From: Paenibacillus castaneae
Lineage (GTDB): Bacteria > Bacillota > Bacilli > Paenibacillales > Paenibacillaceae
Length of the DNA stretch: 64,000 bases
Reading direction: 5' to 3'
Assembly (NCBI RefSeq): GCF_002884445.1
Contig: NZ_KZ614144.1
Coordinates: forward strand, 537,272-601,271
The notes beneath the pieces are model-generated. The model did no database searches, was not told where the DNA came from, and saw nothing but the letters and a program-made list of their open reading frames with translations. A program made the position numbers and the translations under genes. Each line of letters starts with the position of its first letter. Positions within the stretch are counted from its first letter, which is position 1. Positions 17,787 through 25,372 of this stretch are shown here, one piece after another.

Positions 17787-18683
17787 CTACAGGCCGGCGT
17801 TCTTCTGCAGCCGGCGTGCAATTTCTATGAAATCCTCCTGTGAGATGCCAGGTGCGAATTCCTCCGGCAATTCACTCAAATCAGGCATTGGCGCTCCTTG
17901 CGGCGCTCCTTGTATGACCTCAAGCTGAGCCCCTGTCAGCGGATTCTGCCCATTCCAGATGAGGACAATATCTTTGTAATCATTCTGGCTAAATGTATAA
18001 AGCTTATTTCCGAGTCCCATGGCTTCATATTTACGAGCGGTTTCAAAGCGGTTATTGCTAAGATCCGGTATGGGTATAAGCTTCTTCACATCTACACCTG
18101 TCGCTATTTCTAATGCCTTCGCATATGCCAGCACATGCACGCCGCCCCGAACGAGCAAATAGCCAATCATGGCGCGGGCTGTAGGATGATCGGTCATTTC
18201 ATAGACGCGCATCTTATGCGTGCGAGCGCCGCATTCCAAGAAAAAGTTATGAAGCAGGTCCAGCACGAGATTGCCGCTGCTGAATACATTATCTCCCGTC
18301 CAAGCGCGGCCCATAGAATCACCGGGCATAGAGGTTTGAGCAGTTCTAATGAAAAAATAGCTGTTGCGCTTATTGACGCCTTCCTCAAGCGGTGCTGAAT
18401 TGGGGTCGCCAGGGCAGGTAGTTCCGGTAATGACCATATTGATAGCCGTTGATACAAGCTCCACATGGCCGAATTCCTCAGCCGTTATGCTGGAAACAAG
18501 ATCATAGAACGGTTTGAGCTTCTTTTTCTCACGAAAATTAAAGGATTGGTACATATAATTGTTCAGCGTCGACATTTCTCCGAACTTTCCGCCAAGCAAT
18601 TCTTGAACAGCTGCTGCAGCATTCGCATCAGCATATGGAGATGGAGGAAGCTCTATTTGAAGTCGATTCAATCGTTCAATCAC
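17787..18683 (-). CDS. Manganese catalase family protein (CotJC/YdbD type), spore-associated
   Basis: A di-manganese catalase of 298 residues that should dismutate hydrogen peroxide. With the start I use, all five metal ligands fall almost exactly where the Lactobacillus enzyme has them: E36 in GGKFGE, E70 and H73 in AEEFGHVE, E150 in FFLECGAR and H183 in LVRGGVH. The frame is open to 18836 with possible ATG starts, but AAGAGGTGA stands 8 bp before the GTG at 18683, and that start gives the N-terminal length of YdbD. Relatives sit in the spore coat, and neighbouring genes also look sporulation-related. The last 60 residues (after LTGAQLEVIQG) are a Pro/Glu-rich tail. It is probably cotranscribed after the Met-rich gene upstream. 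Confidence 0.88.
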   Translation of the reverse strand: MIERLNRLQIELPPSPYADANAAAAVQELLGGKFGEMSTLNNYMYQSFNFREKKKLKPFYDLVSSITAEEFGHVELVSTAINMVITGTTCPGDPNSAPLEEGVNKRNSYFFIRTAQTSMPGDSMGRAWTGDNVFSSGNLVLDLLHNFFLECGARTHKMRVYEMTDHPTARAMIGYLLVRGGVHVLAYAKALEIATGVDVKKLIPIPDLSNNRFETARKYEAMGLGNKLYTFSQNDYKDIVLIWNGQNPLTGAQLEVIQGAPQGAPMPDLSELPEEFAPGISQEDFIEIARRLQKNAGL

Positions 18684-18807
18684 GAGTCTGCTCACCTCTT
18701 TCGAACCATAAATCAATCTATCTATCCATATGTATGACAACATTCGCAGCCATAGACCGAATATTGTGGAATGGGACAGCCTCATGTCAAATAAGCTCGT
18801 CAACTCC

Positions 18808-19233
18808 TTATAACAAGGAAATGACAAGCAGCTCATAAAGTACTAATGGGAGTACGGCATTGTATGGATTCATCAAGGCACGCGGATCACGCATCGAGCA
18901 TTGCAAGTAGAGGGCGGTCCGATCAATATGCACAATCATTCCCTCGTAGACGTGCCCGTCTAGCGTTTGAACGCATACAAATTTATGCATATAGCCTCCG
19001 CACATGCTCATGATGCGATCACGCACCTCCATAACCATGGCCGTATGCTTAGGGTCCGCTTCATAAAGCATCGGAGACGTACTTTCCTTGAAGCCCATCT
19101 TATTCATATTACTCATACTGCCCTCGCTCATGTTCTCCATGCTGCCTAAGGTGCCCATATTATTCATGTTGCTCGTATTCGCAACGTCGCCTCTGTTTCC
19201 AATATAGCCCGCATTTATTATATGTTCAGACAT
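18808..19233 (-). CDS. Met/Asn-rich small protein with Sm-like C-terminal half, probably spore-associated
   Basis: A 141-residue protein of unknown function. Residues 1-50 are low-complexity and rich in Met, Asn, Gly and Ser (NTSNMNNMGTLGSMENMSE). Residues about 65-125 look like a small beta-barrel: MCGGYMHKFVCVQTLDG, HVYEGMIVHIDRTALYLQC, resembling the LSM-like or short coat proteins in which a QTLDGxxxEGxIVHxD strand pair recurs. Start is the ATG at 19233, which has GGAGG 8 bp upstream; the ATG at 19248 lacks a site. It precedes the manganese catalase gene by 124 bp on the same strand, so a shared role in the spore surface is likely but inferred. Confidence 0.6.
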   Translation of the reverse strand: MSEHIINAGYIGNRGDVANTSNMNNMGTLGSMENMSEGSMSNMNKMGFKESTSPMLYEADPKHTAMVMEVRDRIMSMCGGYMHKFVCVQTLDGHVYEGMIVHIDRTALYLQCSMRDPRALMNPYNAVLPLVLYELLVISLL

Positions 19234-19354
19234 ACAAACAGCCTCCATTCATAGGGTATGTCATATAGGTATGCGAGATTTATATTGCAGTATGCGTATT
19301 ACTTATAGGAACGCCCTTTTAGATTTCAGCTTTTGTTAGGTATTACCTGTCCAT

Positions 19355-19381
19355 ACCAAATTATTAGAACGACATAGAATA
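19355..19381 (+). promoter_or_regulatory. Sigma-K type promoter
   Basis: AC at 19355-19356, a 16-bp spacer and CATAGAATA at 19373-19381 match the sigma-K consensus (AC, 16-17 bp, CATANNNTA) without a mismatch. The predicted start of transcription is about 25 bp before the ATG of the gene at 19413, placing that gene in late mother-cell expression. Confidence 0.65.
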
Positions 19382-19412
19382 GAATTAAGATTAATAGAAA
19401 GGGGGGAATGAA

Positions 19413-19826
19413 ATGTCCGCCAAACTAAAAATGAAAGTTCGCAGTGTGAGATCTTCCGGTAAAAGCAGCAGTCGTGCAAGTGTATCATCTTCGAGCTGTA
19501 ATTGCAGAGAAAATCATCAAAGCAGTGGTCGACGCGTTGACCCAGCAGTAGAAGCCATGCAGGAAGCAGGCAGGGATATAAGCGATATTTTCAGGCAGTT
19601 TAAGGACGAGAGGGTTGCCGAGCAGCTTGTCAGAGCCATTCGCAATCGTGATGCAAGAGCTGTTCAAGCATTGATCGATTTCCACTGCCGTGTCGTTAAC
19701 TTCTTCTGCACGCATGACAAGGATTGTGTAAGAATCTTCTGTTCATTTGGCAGAAACCAAGACGTAACTGTAACATTTGATATTTGCGTCCGCAGGACAA
19801 ATCGTTCTTTTGGCCAACGCTACTAG
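19413..19826 (+). CDS. Cys-containing coat-like protein of unknown family, sigma-K promoter
   Basis: A basic 137-residue protein. The first 40 residues are a Ser/Arg/Lys-rich low-complexity leader (SSGKSSSRASVSSSSCNCRE), as seen in several coat proteins. Residues 45-130 are ordered: a helical part (VEAMQEAGRDISDIFRQFKD, VAEQLVRAIRNRDARAVQAL) and a Cys-bearing beta part (FHCRVVNFFCTHDKDCVRIF, DVTVTFDICVRR). I do not recognise a named family. GGGGG precedes the ATG by 7 bp, a consensus sigma-K promoter lies upstream and a terminator follows. Spore coat or crust location is inferred from these. Confidence 0.65.
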   Translation: MSAKLKMKVRSVRSSGKSSSRASVSSSSCNCRENHQSSGRRVDPAVEAMQEAGRDISDIFRQFKDERVAEQLVRAIRNRDARAVQALIDFHCRVVNFFCTHDKDCVRIFCSFGRNQDVTVTFDICVRRTNRSFGQRY

Positions 19827-19844
19827 TTTTTCATTGCTTTAAAT

Positions 19845-19880
19845 GGACTGTCCTATACCAATAGGATGGTCCTTCTTTAT
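19845..19880 (+). terminator. Terminator after the coat-like gene
   Basis: GGACTGTCCTAT (19845-19856) pairs with ATAGGATGGTCC (19861-19872) with two wobble pairs and a 4-base loop, followed by TTCTTTAT. Confidence 0.7.
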
Positions 19881-19897
19881 GTTTGCTGCATAAACTA
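19871..19897 (+). promoter_or_regulatory. Sigma-K-like promoter of the tyrosinase-like gene
   Basis: CATAAACTA at 19889-19897 fits the sigma-K -10 (CATANNNTA); 16 bp upstream stands CC in place of AC. It lies 44 bp before the start codon. The -35 position falls in the right arm of the preceding terminator. Confidence 0.4.
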
Positions 19898-19940
19898 AGG
19901 AAATGGAAGTAAACAAGAATATGCAAGGAGGGGAAAGAGG

Positions 19941-20732
19941 ATGTCTTATATACCTAATTTTCCACAGGCGCTGTTAAACGAGCATCGTGATTGGCATCAT
20001 AGATATCATTTGATGCCAGGCAGTGTGCCGCCGCCGGGGTATGGAGAACGTTTCTTGCGATTTCATCGGGATTATATCAATCGGGTGTACAACTGGTATG
20101 ACAGTCAGGGATATGACCGAAGCTTAATTGCACCTTGGAGCCAGATTCCAGATGGCATCCGGCGCTCCTATTGCTATAATGCTGCTGCTGAACAAAGGGT
20201 GCAGTTTAATCCGCGCTCCTTCGCTAACTTGGATGAGCTTGGAAGCTTTATAGAGACGAATCTGCATGGCTGCATGCATGAAGTAGGGGCGCAGATCTTC
20301 AATCAGCCAGAGCTGAATGATTTCGACCGTGCGCCGGGTCTTACGGAGTTTTATAACATACACGGACTTATTGATCAATGGTATCGGAATTGGGAGCAGG
20401 CAGGAGGAGGTGCCCGCAGCTCCTCCGCAAACAATGATGCTCAAATTAAGTACAGCCATGCAAAGACCGCAGCACGTTCGCATAAAAAGAAGCCGCGCGC
20501 GGCACGAATTGGCTCGCCTTTACGGTACGCACGGCAGGTATCAGCTCGTTTGGCCCGTCAGAGAGCTCGACGCCAATTACATGGACCTCAGCTATCCGGC
20601 CTTCGAACATCGCAATCAGCTCGTCAAGGTCAGCCTCGTACACACCGGCCACTTCTTCAGGCTGCAGCCGCAGCTGGTTCAGCGGCACCGAGCAGACGAG
20701 TCCGAATACGTCGCTTACCTCACGGTCAATGA
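19941..20732 (+). CDS. Miniature tyrosinase/hemocyanin-like protein, tail overlapping the Nudix gene
   Basis: The first 165 of 263 codons look like a compact type-3 copper protein. FLRFHRDYI (H42) matches the third CuA histidine motif (F-L-x-W/F-H-R); LHGCMHEVG (H109, H113) and EFYNIHGLIDQWYRNW (H141, D145) match the CuB motif H-x3-H ... F-Y-x2-H-x3-D. H15, H19, H20 and H23 near the N-terminus could supply other CuA ligands, but the His usually 9 residues before H42 is absent. Normal bacterial tyrosinases are about 280-300 residues. From about residue 169 the frame simply reads through the antisense of the Nudix gene and gives Arg/Ala-rich sequence, so the true tail may be shorter by mutation or the end is fortuitous. 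GGAGGGG precedes the ATG by about 9 bp and a sigma-K-like promoter suggests a spore coat protein. Copper binding is unproven. Confidence 0.6.
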   Translation: MSYIPNFPQALLNEHRDWHHRYHLMPGSVPPPGYGERFLRFHRDYINRVYNWYDSQGYDRSLIAPWSQIPDGIRRSYCYNAAAEQRVQFNPRSFANLDELGSFIETNLHGCMHEVGAQIFNQPELNDFDRAPGLTEFYNIHGLIDQWYRNWEQAGGGARSSSANNDAQIKYSHAKTAARSHKKKPRAARIGSPLRYARQVSARLARQRARRQLHGPQLSGLRTSQSARQGQPRTHRPLLQAAAAAGSAAPSRRVRIRRLPHGQ

Positions 20733-21081
20733 AGGGAACGCCGTTCACTTCTCCGCTGAGTTCCTCGCGAACTTGCCCAAGCGGGATCAATTGCTGAAAT
20801 TCGACCGGCAGACCGAGCTCCTCTTCAAGCTCGCGTACTGCTTCGCGAATCGTCTCTCCAGCAGTCAAATGCCCGGCTGCCGTAATGTCATAGCAGCCGG
20901 GATTTGTGTCTTTGCTTTCCTGGCGCAGCTGGAAGCGTACGAACCGGAGGTTCTCCTCGCGGCGCGTCAGCCAGCAGTGGAAGGAACGATGCCAGTAGCC
21001 GTTCATATGTGTCTGTGAGCGGGTGGCAGTGCCGAGCGGACGCAGCTGTTCATCATAAATGTCGAATAGCTCCTCAGCCAT
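20446..21081 (-). CDS. Nudix hydrolase (IPP-isomerase/YfcD-like)
   Basis: A 211-residue Nudix protein. The Nudix box is [20 protein letters not shown], with six rather than the textbook seven residues between the first Glu and RE, a spacing seen in a subgroup of these enzymes. The opening [16 protein letters not shown] and the HRSFHCWLT stretch resemble IPP isomerase-like Nudix proteins that act on small pyrophosphates. The substrate is unknown. Its ATG overlaps the end of mscL by 8 bp, so the two form an operon. Its 3' end runs 287 bp into the converging tyrosinase-like frame. Codon use here is more GC-rich than in the genes around it. Confidence 0.88.
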   Translation of the reverse strand: MAEELFDIYDEQLRPLGTATRSQTHMNGYWHRSFHCWLTRREENLRFVRFQLRQESKDTNPGCYDITAAGHLTAGETIREAVRELEEELGLPVEFQQLIPLGQVREELSGEVNGVPFIDREVSDVFGLVCSVPLNQLRLQPEEVAGVYEADLDELIAMFEGRIAEVHVIGVELSDGPNELIPAVRTVKASQFVPRAASFYANVLRSLHGCT

Positions 21082-21529
21082 GTGCGGTTTCCCCCAGCTG
21101 AGAAGTGCAGTGCTTGCAGCGCGTTGCCTTAATTGGCACCTTGGACAAGCAGTACGGGCAGTCCTTCTCAGTTACTTCGACCGGCGGCTCTGCTTTCTTC
21201 TCATCGCGACGCAATATGTTGATGACTTTAACAAGCAGAAAAATACAGAAAGCAACAATTAAAAAGTCCAGCATAACGTTTATGAACTGACCATAGGCAA
21301 TGGCAGGGGCTTTCGATAAGTCTGGGTAGTTGCTTGTATCTACAAGATAAAGCTTCAAATCTTTAAAGTCTACTTTCCCCAGAATAGTACCGATAGGCGG
21401 CATAATAATATCATTGACGAGGGAAGTTACAATTTTGCCGAATGCGCCTCCGATAATGACACCGACTGCCAGATCGATGACATTACCTTTCATCGCAAAT
21501 TCTTTAAACTCTTTCACAATTCTCAACAT
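21074..21529 (-). CDS. mscL: Large-conductance mechanosensitive channel MscL
   Basis: MscL opens under membrane tension and releases solutes during osmotic downshock. The 151-residue protein shows [20 protein letters not shown] at the first helix, the periplasmic loop, and a second helix [20 protein letters not shown] followed by a charged bundle. The C-terminus carries an added zinc-ribbon-like pair ([18 protein letters not shown]), found in many Firmicute homologues. AGGAGG lies 5 bp before the ATG. It overlaps the downstream Nudix gene by 8 bp. Confidence 0.95.
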   Translation of the reverse strand: MLRIVKEFKEFAMKGNVIDLAVGVIIGGAFGKIVTSLVNDIIMPPIGTILGKVDFKDLKLYLVDTSNYPDLSKAPAIAYGQFINVMLDFLIVAFCIFLLVKVINILRRDEKKAEPPVEVTEKDCPYCLSKVPIKATRCKHCTSQLGETAHG

Positions 21530-21883
21530 AGTTCCTCCTAAGCATAAACCTCATACATCTGATCAGCCCGCTTTTATTGAGCAGGGTATTCTATTATAAT
21601 AGCCGAAGATTAATAGATGCGAAAGTTACTTTAGGCTCTAAGAAATGATTGGATATTTCTTAATCATGGGGTGTGTGGCGGCTCACAAATAACGGATCCT
21701 ATGTCCGTAGGGCAGCAAGTAAGTGTACAGGAATGGAATAAAGTAGTGCGATTATCTGCTTCCATTTAAACTAGCGCAGGGTTAGAGGCTTATCCAAGGG
21801 CAGCGTGTACCTTTCAGTATTTTTACGATAAGCAGATAAGAATGAGCATTTTTTTGTATAATAGCTGAAGGAGGGGATTTACG
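21530..21883. other. Intergenic stretch with one dispersed-repeat copy
   Basis: The 354 bases between mscL and the alkC-like gene contain no convincing small ORF or RNA. One copy of the short hairpin repeat AACGGATCCTATGTCCGTA lies at 21691-21709 (see 27803-27987 and 42099-42455). TTTTTGTATAAT near 21853-21864 may be the -10 region of the downstream gene. Confidence 0.5.
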
Positions 21884-23011
21884 TTGGCGGAACCGCTTAA
21901 GGCGATATATGACGGATTATTTATTGAACAATTTGCCGCACTGGTGAAAACGGCGTGGAGCCCATTTGATGAGGCTGCTTTCGTGGAGCGGGTAAGAAGC
22001 GGCAATTGGGAGCAGCTTGAGCTGAAGGCACGAACTAGAAAAATAACGGAGGCGCTTGGCGCTTCACTCCCGAAAGCCTATGAAGAGGCGCTTGCTGTAT
22101 TGTACCGTATAGATGAGCAATGTACCGGATTGCCGTATTTGTTCTTTCCTGACTTTGTAGAGGTGTACGGAATAGAACCGCAGTACTGGCCTCTTTCATT
22201 GGCGGCACTTCAAAGATTCACCAAATACTCAACTTCTGAATTTGCCATTCGAGCATTCATTTTGCAAGATCCGCAGAGGATGGCTGCCTGTATGCTGGAA
22301 TGGGCGGAGCATTCGGATGAGCATGTCAGGCGGCTTGCGAGCGAAGGCATCAGACCGCGTCTTCCTTGGGCGCAGGCGCTGCCGATATTCAAACAAGACC
22401 CAGCGCTCATTATTCCGATATTGGACAAGCTGAAGCGTGACCCATCACTCTATGTGCGCAAGAGCGTTGCGAACAATTTAAATGATATTGCGAAGGATCA
22501 TCCCGAGCTCGTTATTGTGCTGGCCGCTTCATGGCTTGGAGCAGATGCTCGGACGGATTGGATTGTGCGACATGGCTGCCGTACGTTAATTAAGCATGCT
22601 AATCCTCGCATCATGGCTTTGTTCGGCTATTCCTCCCATGAGAAGGCGGATGACGAAGTGCAGCCGCTTGTTTCACATGCTTCTTTAAAGCTGTCAACGG
22701 AGAGCCTAACCATTGGGGGAGAGGTTGCACTGCATTATCAGGTGCATGTACGTGAGGGCGAGCGTGTAAAGCTGCGTATTGAATACGGCATCGATTTCGT
22801 GAAATTCAGCGGCAAAACGTCGCTCAAGCGGTTTTTGCTGTCTGATCGTGAGTTTGCCGGAGGAGCTGTCGCTAAGGGTTCCCGCATACATCGGTTTGCT
22901 GATTTAACCACGCGCAAGCATTACGCTGGTTTTCATCGGGTCACGCTTTGGGTAAATGGAAGAGAGATGGCTGCTTGTGAGCTGCAAGTATTGGAGGCTG
23001 ATTCTCTATGA
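21884..23011 (+). CDS. alkC: AlkC-type DNA alkylation repair protein with Ig-like C-terminal domain
   Basis: A 375-residue HEAT-like-repeat DNA glycosylase of the AlkC family, expected to excise N3- and N7-alkylated purines. Helical repeats fill residues 1-260; typical pieces are RIDEQCTGLPYLFFPDFVE, STSEFAIRAFILQDPQRM, HVRRLASEGIRPRLPWA and LYVRKSVANNLNDIAKDHPE, which is the part that faces DNA. Residues about 265-370 look like a beta-sandwich (GEVALHYQVHVREGERVKLR, KHYAGFHRVTLWVNGREMA), as in AlkC proteins that carry an extra Ig-like domain. Start is TTG with GAAGGAGGGG upstream. The ATGA overlap with the next gene indicates an operon. Confidence 0.82.
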   Translation: MAEPLKAIYDGLFIEQFAALVKTAWSPFDEAAFVERVRSGNWEQLELKARTRKITEALGASLPKAYEEALAVLYRIDEQCTGLPYLFFPDFVEVYGIEPQYWPLSLAALQRFTKYSTSEFAIRAFILQDPQRMAACMLEWAEHSDEHVRRLASEGIRPRLPWAQALPIFKQDPALIIPILDKLKRDPSLYVRKSVANNLNDIAKDHPELVIVLAASWLGADARTDWIVRHGCRTLIKHANPRIMALFGYSSHEKADDEVQPLVSHASLKLSTESLTIGGEVALHYQVHVREGERVKLRIEYGIDFVKFSGKTSLKRFLLSDREFAGGAVAKGSRIHRFADLTTRKHYAGFHRVTLWVNGREMAACELQVLEADSL

Positions 23012-24081
23012 CCATAGGTGCTAGGGTATTGAAGACAGGAATGGCGGTCGCATTAGCTATTTACCTGAGCGGATTATTTGGTTTCGCTTCTCCGCTAATA
23101 GCTGCAGTAGCTGCGATATTTACCATTCAGCCGTCTATCTATCGGTCATGGCAGCGCGTAGCGGACCAAGTGCAGACCAATTTAGTCGGTGCTCTCATTG
23201 CCATAGCAGCGGTAAGACTGTTTGGACATACACCAATTGCGGTAGGACTTGTTTGTATTATCGTTATTCTTCTTAGTATTCAGTTGAAGATGGAAAGCAC
23301 AATCGGTTTAACGCTTGTTACCGTTGTAGCCATCATGGAGGCGCATGGACAAGGCTGGGACGCTGCGATAAGCCGTTTCTTGATGGTGCTTACGGGTATT
23401 GGCTCCTCTTTTGTTGTGAATGTGCTCGTATTTCCGCCCCGGCCAAGACGTCAGTTCACTGAACAGGTGCATCAAGCCTACAGCCAGCTTTCCCTGCTGC
23501 TGCGAACTTCCGTATCGAATGAAATGAAGGAGCAGGTATACGGACAGGAGAAGGATAAGCTGCTTGGAATATTGCGTAAGCTGGAGGAGCGCTACACCGT
23601 ATTTGAGGAGGAGCGGAAGATGCTGGCGCGGGCGCGGACAAGCCATGCGCGGCAGTTAATCGTGTCTAAGCAAATGATTAAGACGCTGCAGAAAGGCGCG
23701 GACCTTATTGACGTTGTAGAGGAACATTATTTTGCCTCTTCAAGCGCTGTAGATTGGTCTGATCGCTTCGATCGCCAGATTGAGGATTTAACGAAGTATC
23801 ATGAGCATATTTTGCTAAAAGCAGAGGGCAAGATGAAGCCGAATGCGTGGATAGAGCCAGAGGAAGAGCGTGAGGACAGGCTGGTGAAGGATTTGACGGC
23901 TTATATTCAGGAAAGTCCGGATGAGAATAAGCGGCTTGTATTTGTCGCATCGGGTATTTTCGAGTATGGGTATCATCTTCGCCGCTTGGACAAGCTTCTC
24001 GATCAAGTGAATCAACGCGAAGGCCAAGCTCATCGCGTTCGCGATGAAGCTAAAAGCGAGACGAATGAAGGAATTTTATAA
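23008..24081 (+). CDS. Aromatic-acid exporter family (FUSC/ArAE_1-like) membrane protein
   Basis: A 357-residue protein with about six hydrophobic helices in residues 8-140 (for example LIAAVAAIFTIQPSIYRSWQ, a typical ArAE_1 stretch, and FVVNVLVFPPRPRRQF at the end of the membrane part) followed by a long coiled-coil-rich cytoplasmic domain. B. subtilis YgaE-like proteins share this layout. It may export aromatic acids or other small anions; no substrate is shown. The start codon overlaps the stop of the alkC-like gene (ATGA), so both are translated from one message. A strong terminator follows. Confidence 0.8.
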   Translation: MTIGARVLKTGMAVALAIYLSGLFGFASPLIAAVAAIFTIQPSIYRSWQRVADQVQTNLVGALIAIAAVRLFGHTPIAVGLVCIIVILLSIQLKMESTIGLTLVTVVAIMEAHGQGWDAAISRFLMVLTGIGSSFVVNVLVFPPRPRRQFTEQVHQAYSQLSLLLRTSVSNEMKEQVYGQEKDKLLGILRKLEERYTVFEEERKMLARARTSHARQLIVSKQMIKTLQKGADLIDVVEEHYFASSSAVDWSDRFDRQIEDLTKYHEHILLKAEGKMKPNAWIEPEEEREDRLVKDLTAYIQESPDENKRLVFVASGIFEYGYHLRRLDKLLDQVNQREGQAHRVRDEAKSETNEGIL

Positions 24082-24082
24082 G

Positions 24083-24136
24083 AAATGGCAGGCCGTAGAC
24101 AAGCATTAGCTTAGTCCTTGCGGCCTGCCATTTTTT
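24083..24136 (+). terminator. Terminator after the exporter-like gene
   Basis: AAATGGCAGGCCG (24083-24095) and its exact complement (24121-24133) form a 13-bp stem followed by TTTTTT. Confidence 0.9.
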
Positions 24137-24175
24137 CAATCATTTATTGAGGATGGAATGACCGGTGAAACATGG

Positions 24176-24475
24176 CTACATGTCGTCATCGTTCTTATTG
24201 CTGCCTTCGTGGCGGCGAGGATGCTGCATATGCGCTTCGGGATCGTTGTCATCATCATGCGGAACTAAGCGCGGATCGGTATGTCCCTGGTGATGATTAT
24301 TGAAATAGACCTCGACCAGCTCCCATTCCGTCGAACCGAGCATAGGATCAGCAGGGAATTTATCTCCGATTTCCAGCTGCTCTTGGCGGCCCCACTCGTT
24401 TTGGTAAACGCCTTTGGCTTCGACAGTCTCACCAGTAATTGGCTGCATCTCATGATGTTTGTCTTCGTTGCTCAT
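24176..24475 (-). CDS. YjzC-like small His/Asp-rich protein
   Basis: A 99-residue protein. Residues 14-58 (GETVEAKGVYQNEWG, EIGDKFPADPMLGSTEWELV) follow the pattern of the YjzC family, small proteins in which a G-x-Y strand is followed by G-x-x-F-P and a Trp. The C-terminal 40 residues are rich in His, Asp and Asn (HHQGHTDPRLVPHDDDNDPE) and look disordered or metal-binding. Function is not known. It follows the 47-residue gene by 23 bp, so the two are probably one transcript. Confidence 0.6.
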   Translation of the reverse strand: MSNEDKHHEMQPITGETVEAKGVYQNEWGRQEQLEIGDKFPADPMLGSTEWELVEVYFNNHHQGHTDPRLVPHDDDNDPEAHMQHPRRHEGSNKNDDDM

Positions 24476-24498
24476 TGGTTCAACCAGCCCTTCTATGC

Positions 24499-24642
24499 TT
24501 ATAATCCATGCTTCGGCACTGCCGCACGGTCAGCTTCTGATTGCAGCTCGCTTGCGGAATGTTTACTGGCTTCATTGCGATCAGCTAGAGATTGAGCTTT
24601 GCTTGCTTTTTTCTGCAGATCGGATGGCTGTTTGCCTGACAT
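24499..24642 (-). CDS. Very small charged protein (47 aa)
   Basis: A 47-residue, Lys/Ser/Ala-rich, probably helical protein (MSGKQPSDLQKKASKAQSLA at the start, ending AAVPKHGL). A near-ideal GGAGGGTGA lies 6 bp before the ATG, which is strong support for such a short gene; the frame is open further upstream to 24756 but without a site there. I recognise no family. Composition recalls small spore or stress proteins, which is only a suggestion. Confidence 0.55.
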   Translation of the reverse strand: MSGKQPSDLQKKASKAQSLADRNEASKHSASELQSEADRAAVPKHGL

Positions 24643-24748
24643 GTAATCACCCTCCTGAGGTATAATGTAGAGCTTTATCTTCACAAGAAGATCCTCAACA
24701 GTTTGCCACAAAAGGAAGAAATGTATGAGCGGAGACGGAATGTATACC

Positions 24749-25357
24749 TTACCCATTTACCTGATAACGTGACTCCAATCGTTTGCCGCCAAACCACATT
24801 ACGAGCACAGCAGTGATCGTAACGAAGATTCGCCAAGGCTCATGGATCAGATTGCCGATGTCAAAGCTGATCAGCGATATGCTAAATATCATAACTGCTT
24901 TGCCAAGCAGCATGGAGAGAAAGAACGTTTTGAAAGGTACCTTACTAAGTCCTGCAACGATGGTGATAACAACAGACGGTGTAAATGGGAAGCAAGCGAG
25001 CAGAAACAATGGAGTGAATCCCTTATGTTCTACCCAGTTGAAGAAGCGCTGCGATTTCGGAAATCGTTTCTCCAGCCTCCCTTTGACATTGCGTCCGAGC
25101 GTGCGACTGATCCAGAAAATCGATACGGCACCTGCAGTTACGCCAATCCAGGAGAACAAAAACCCTAAGCCAAGTCCATATATGTTGGCGTTAGCCGCAA
25201 TAATGAGAATTAACGGCAGGAAAGGGAGATAGGATTCGATGTAAGGCAGCAGGATTCCTGGGAGCGGTCCCAGCATGGAGTAGCTTTCCAGCGTCCACTT
25301 AATGGAGTCCATATCCAAGTGTTTTATGTATTCCAGCCAATTATGCCAATCATTCAT
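24749..25357 (-). CDS. TVP38/TMEM64 family membrane protein
   Basis: A 202-residue SNARE-associated/DedA-related membrane protein. The motif GFLFSWIGVTAGAVSIFWIS followed by a basic loop (RTLGRNVKGRLEKRF) and CFPFTPSVVITIVAGLSKVP is the core signature of the TVP38/YdjX group. Such proteins are linked to lipid scrambling or undecaprenyl phosphate recycling in the wider DedA family; here only membrane location is certain. It starts 15 bp after the end of the MFS gene on the same strand, so the two form an operon. Confidence 0.85.
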   Translation of the reverse strand: MNDWHNWLEYIKHLDMDSIKWTLESYSMLGPLPGILLPYIESYLPFLPLILIIAANANIYGLGLGFLFSWIGVTAGAVSIFWISRTLGRNVKGRLEKRFPKSQRFFNWVEHKGFTPLFLLACFPFTPSVVITIVAGLSKVPFKTFFLSMLLGKAVMIFSISLISFDIGNLIHEPWRIFVTITAVLVMWFGGKRLESRYQVNG

Positions 25358-25372
25358 TGATATAACCCCGTT

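Noticed and set aside
17822..18683. Reading the 17.5-kb frame from 17821 as a gene overlapping the manganese catalase
   Set aside because: The added N-terminus is Ser/Arg-rich, reads through the catalase terminator, and lacks a ribosome-binding site.
20317..21018. A 233-codon plus-strand frame opposite the Nudix gene
   Set aside because: The minus strand has the Nudix box, an operon overlap with mscL and a plausible start; the plus frame has none of these.
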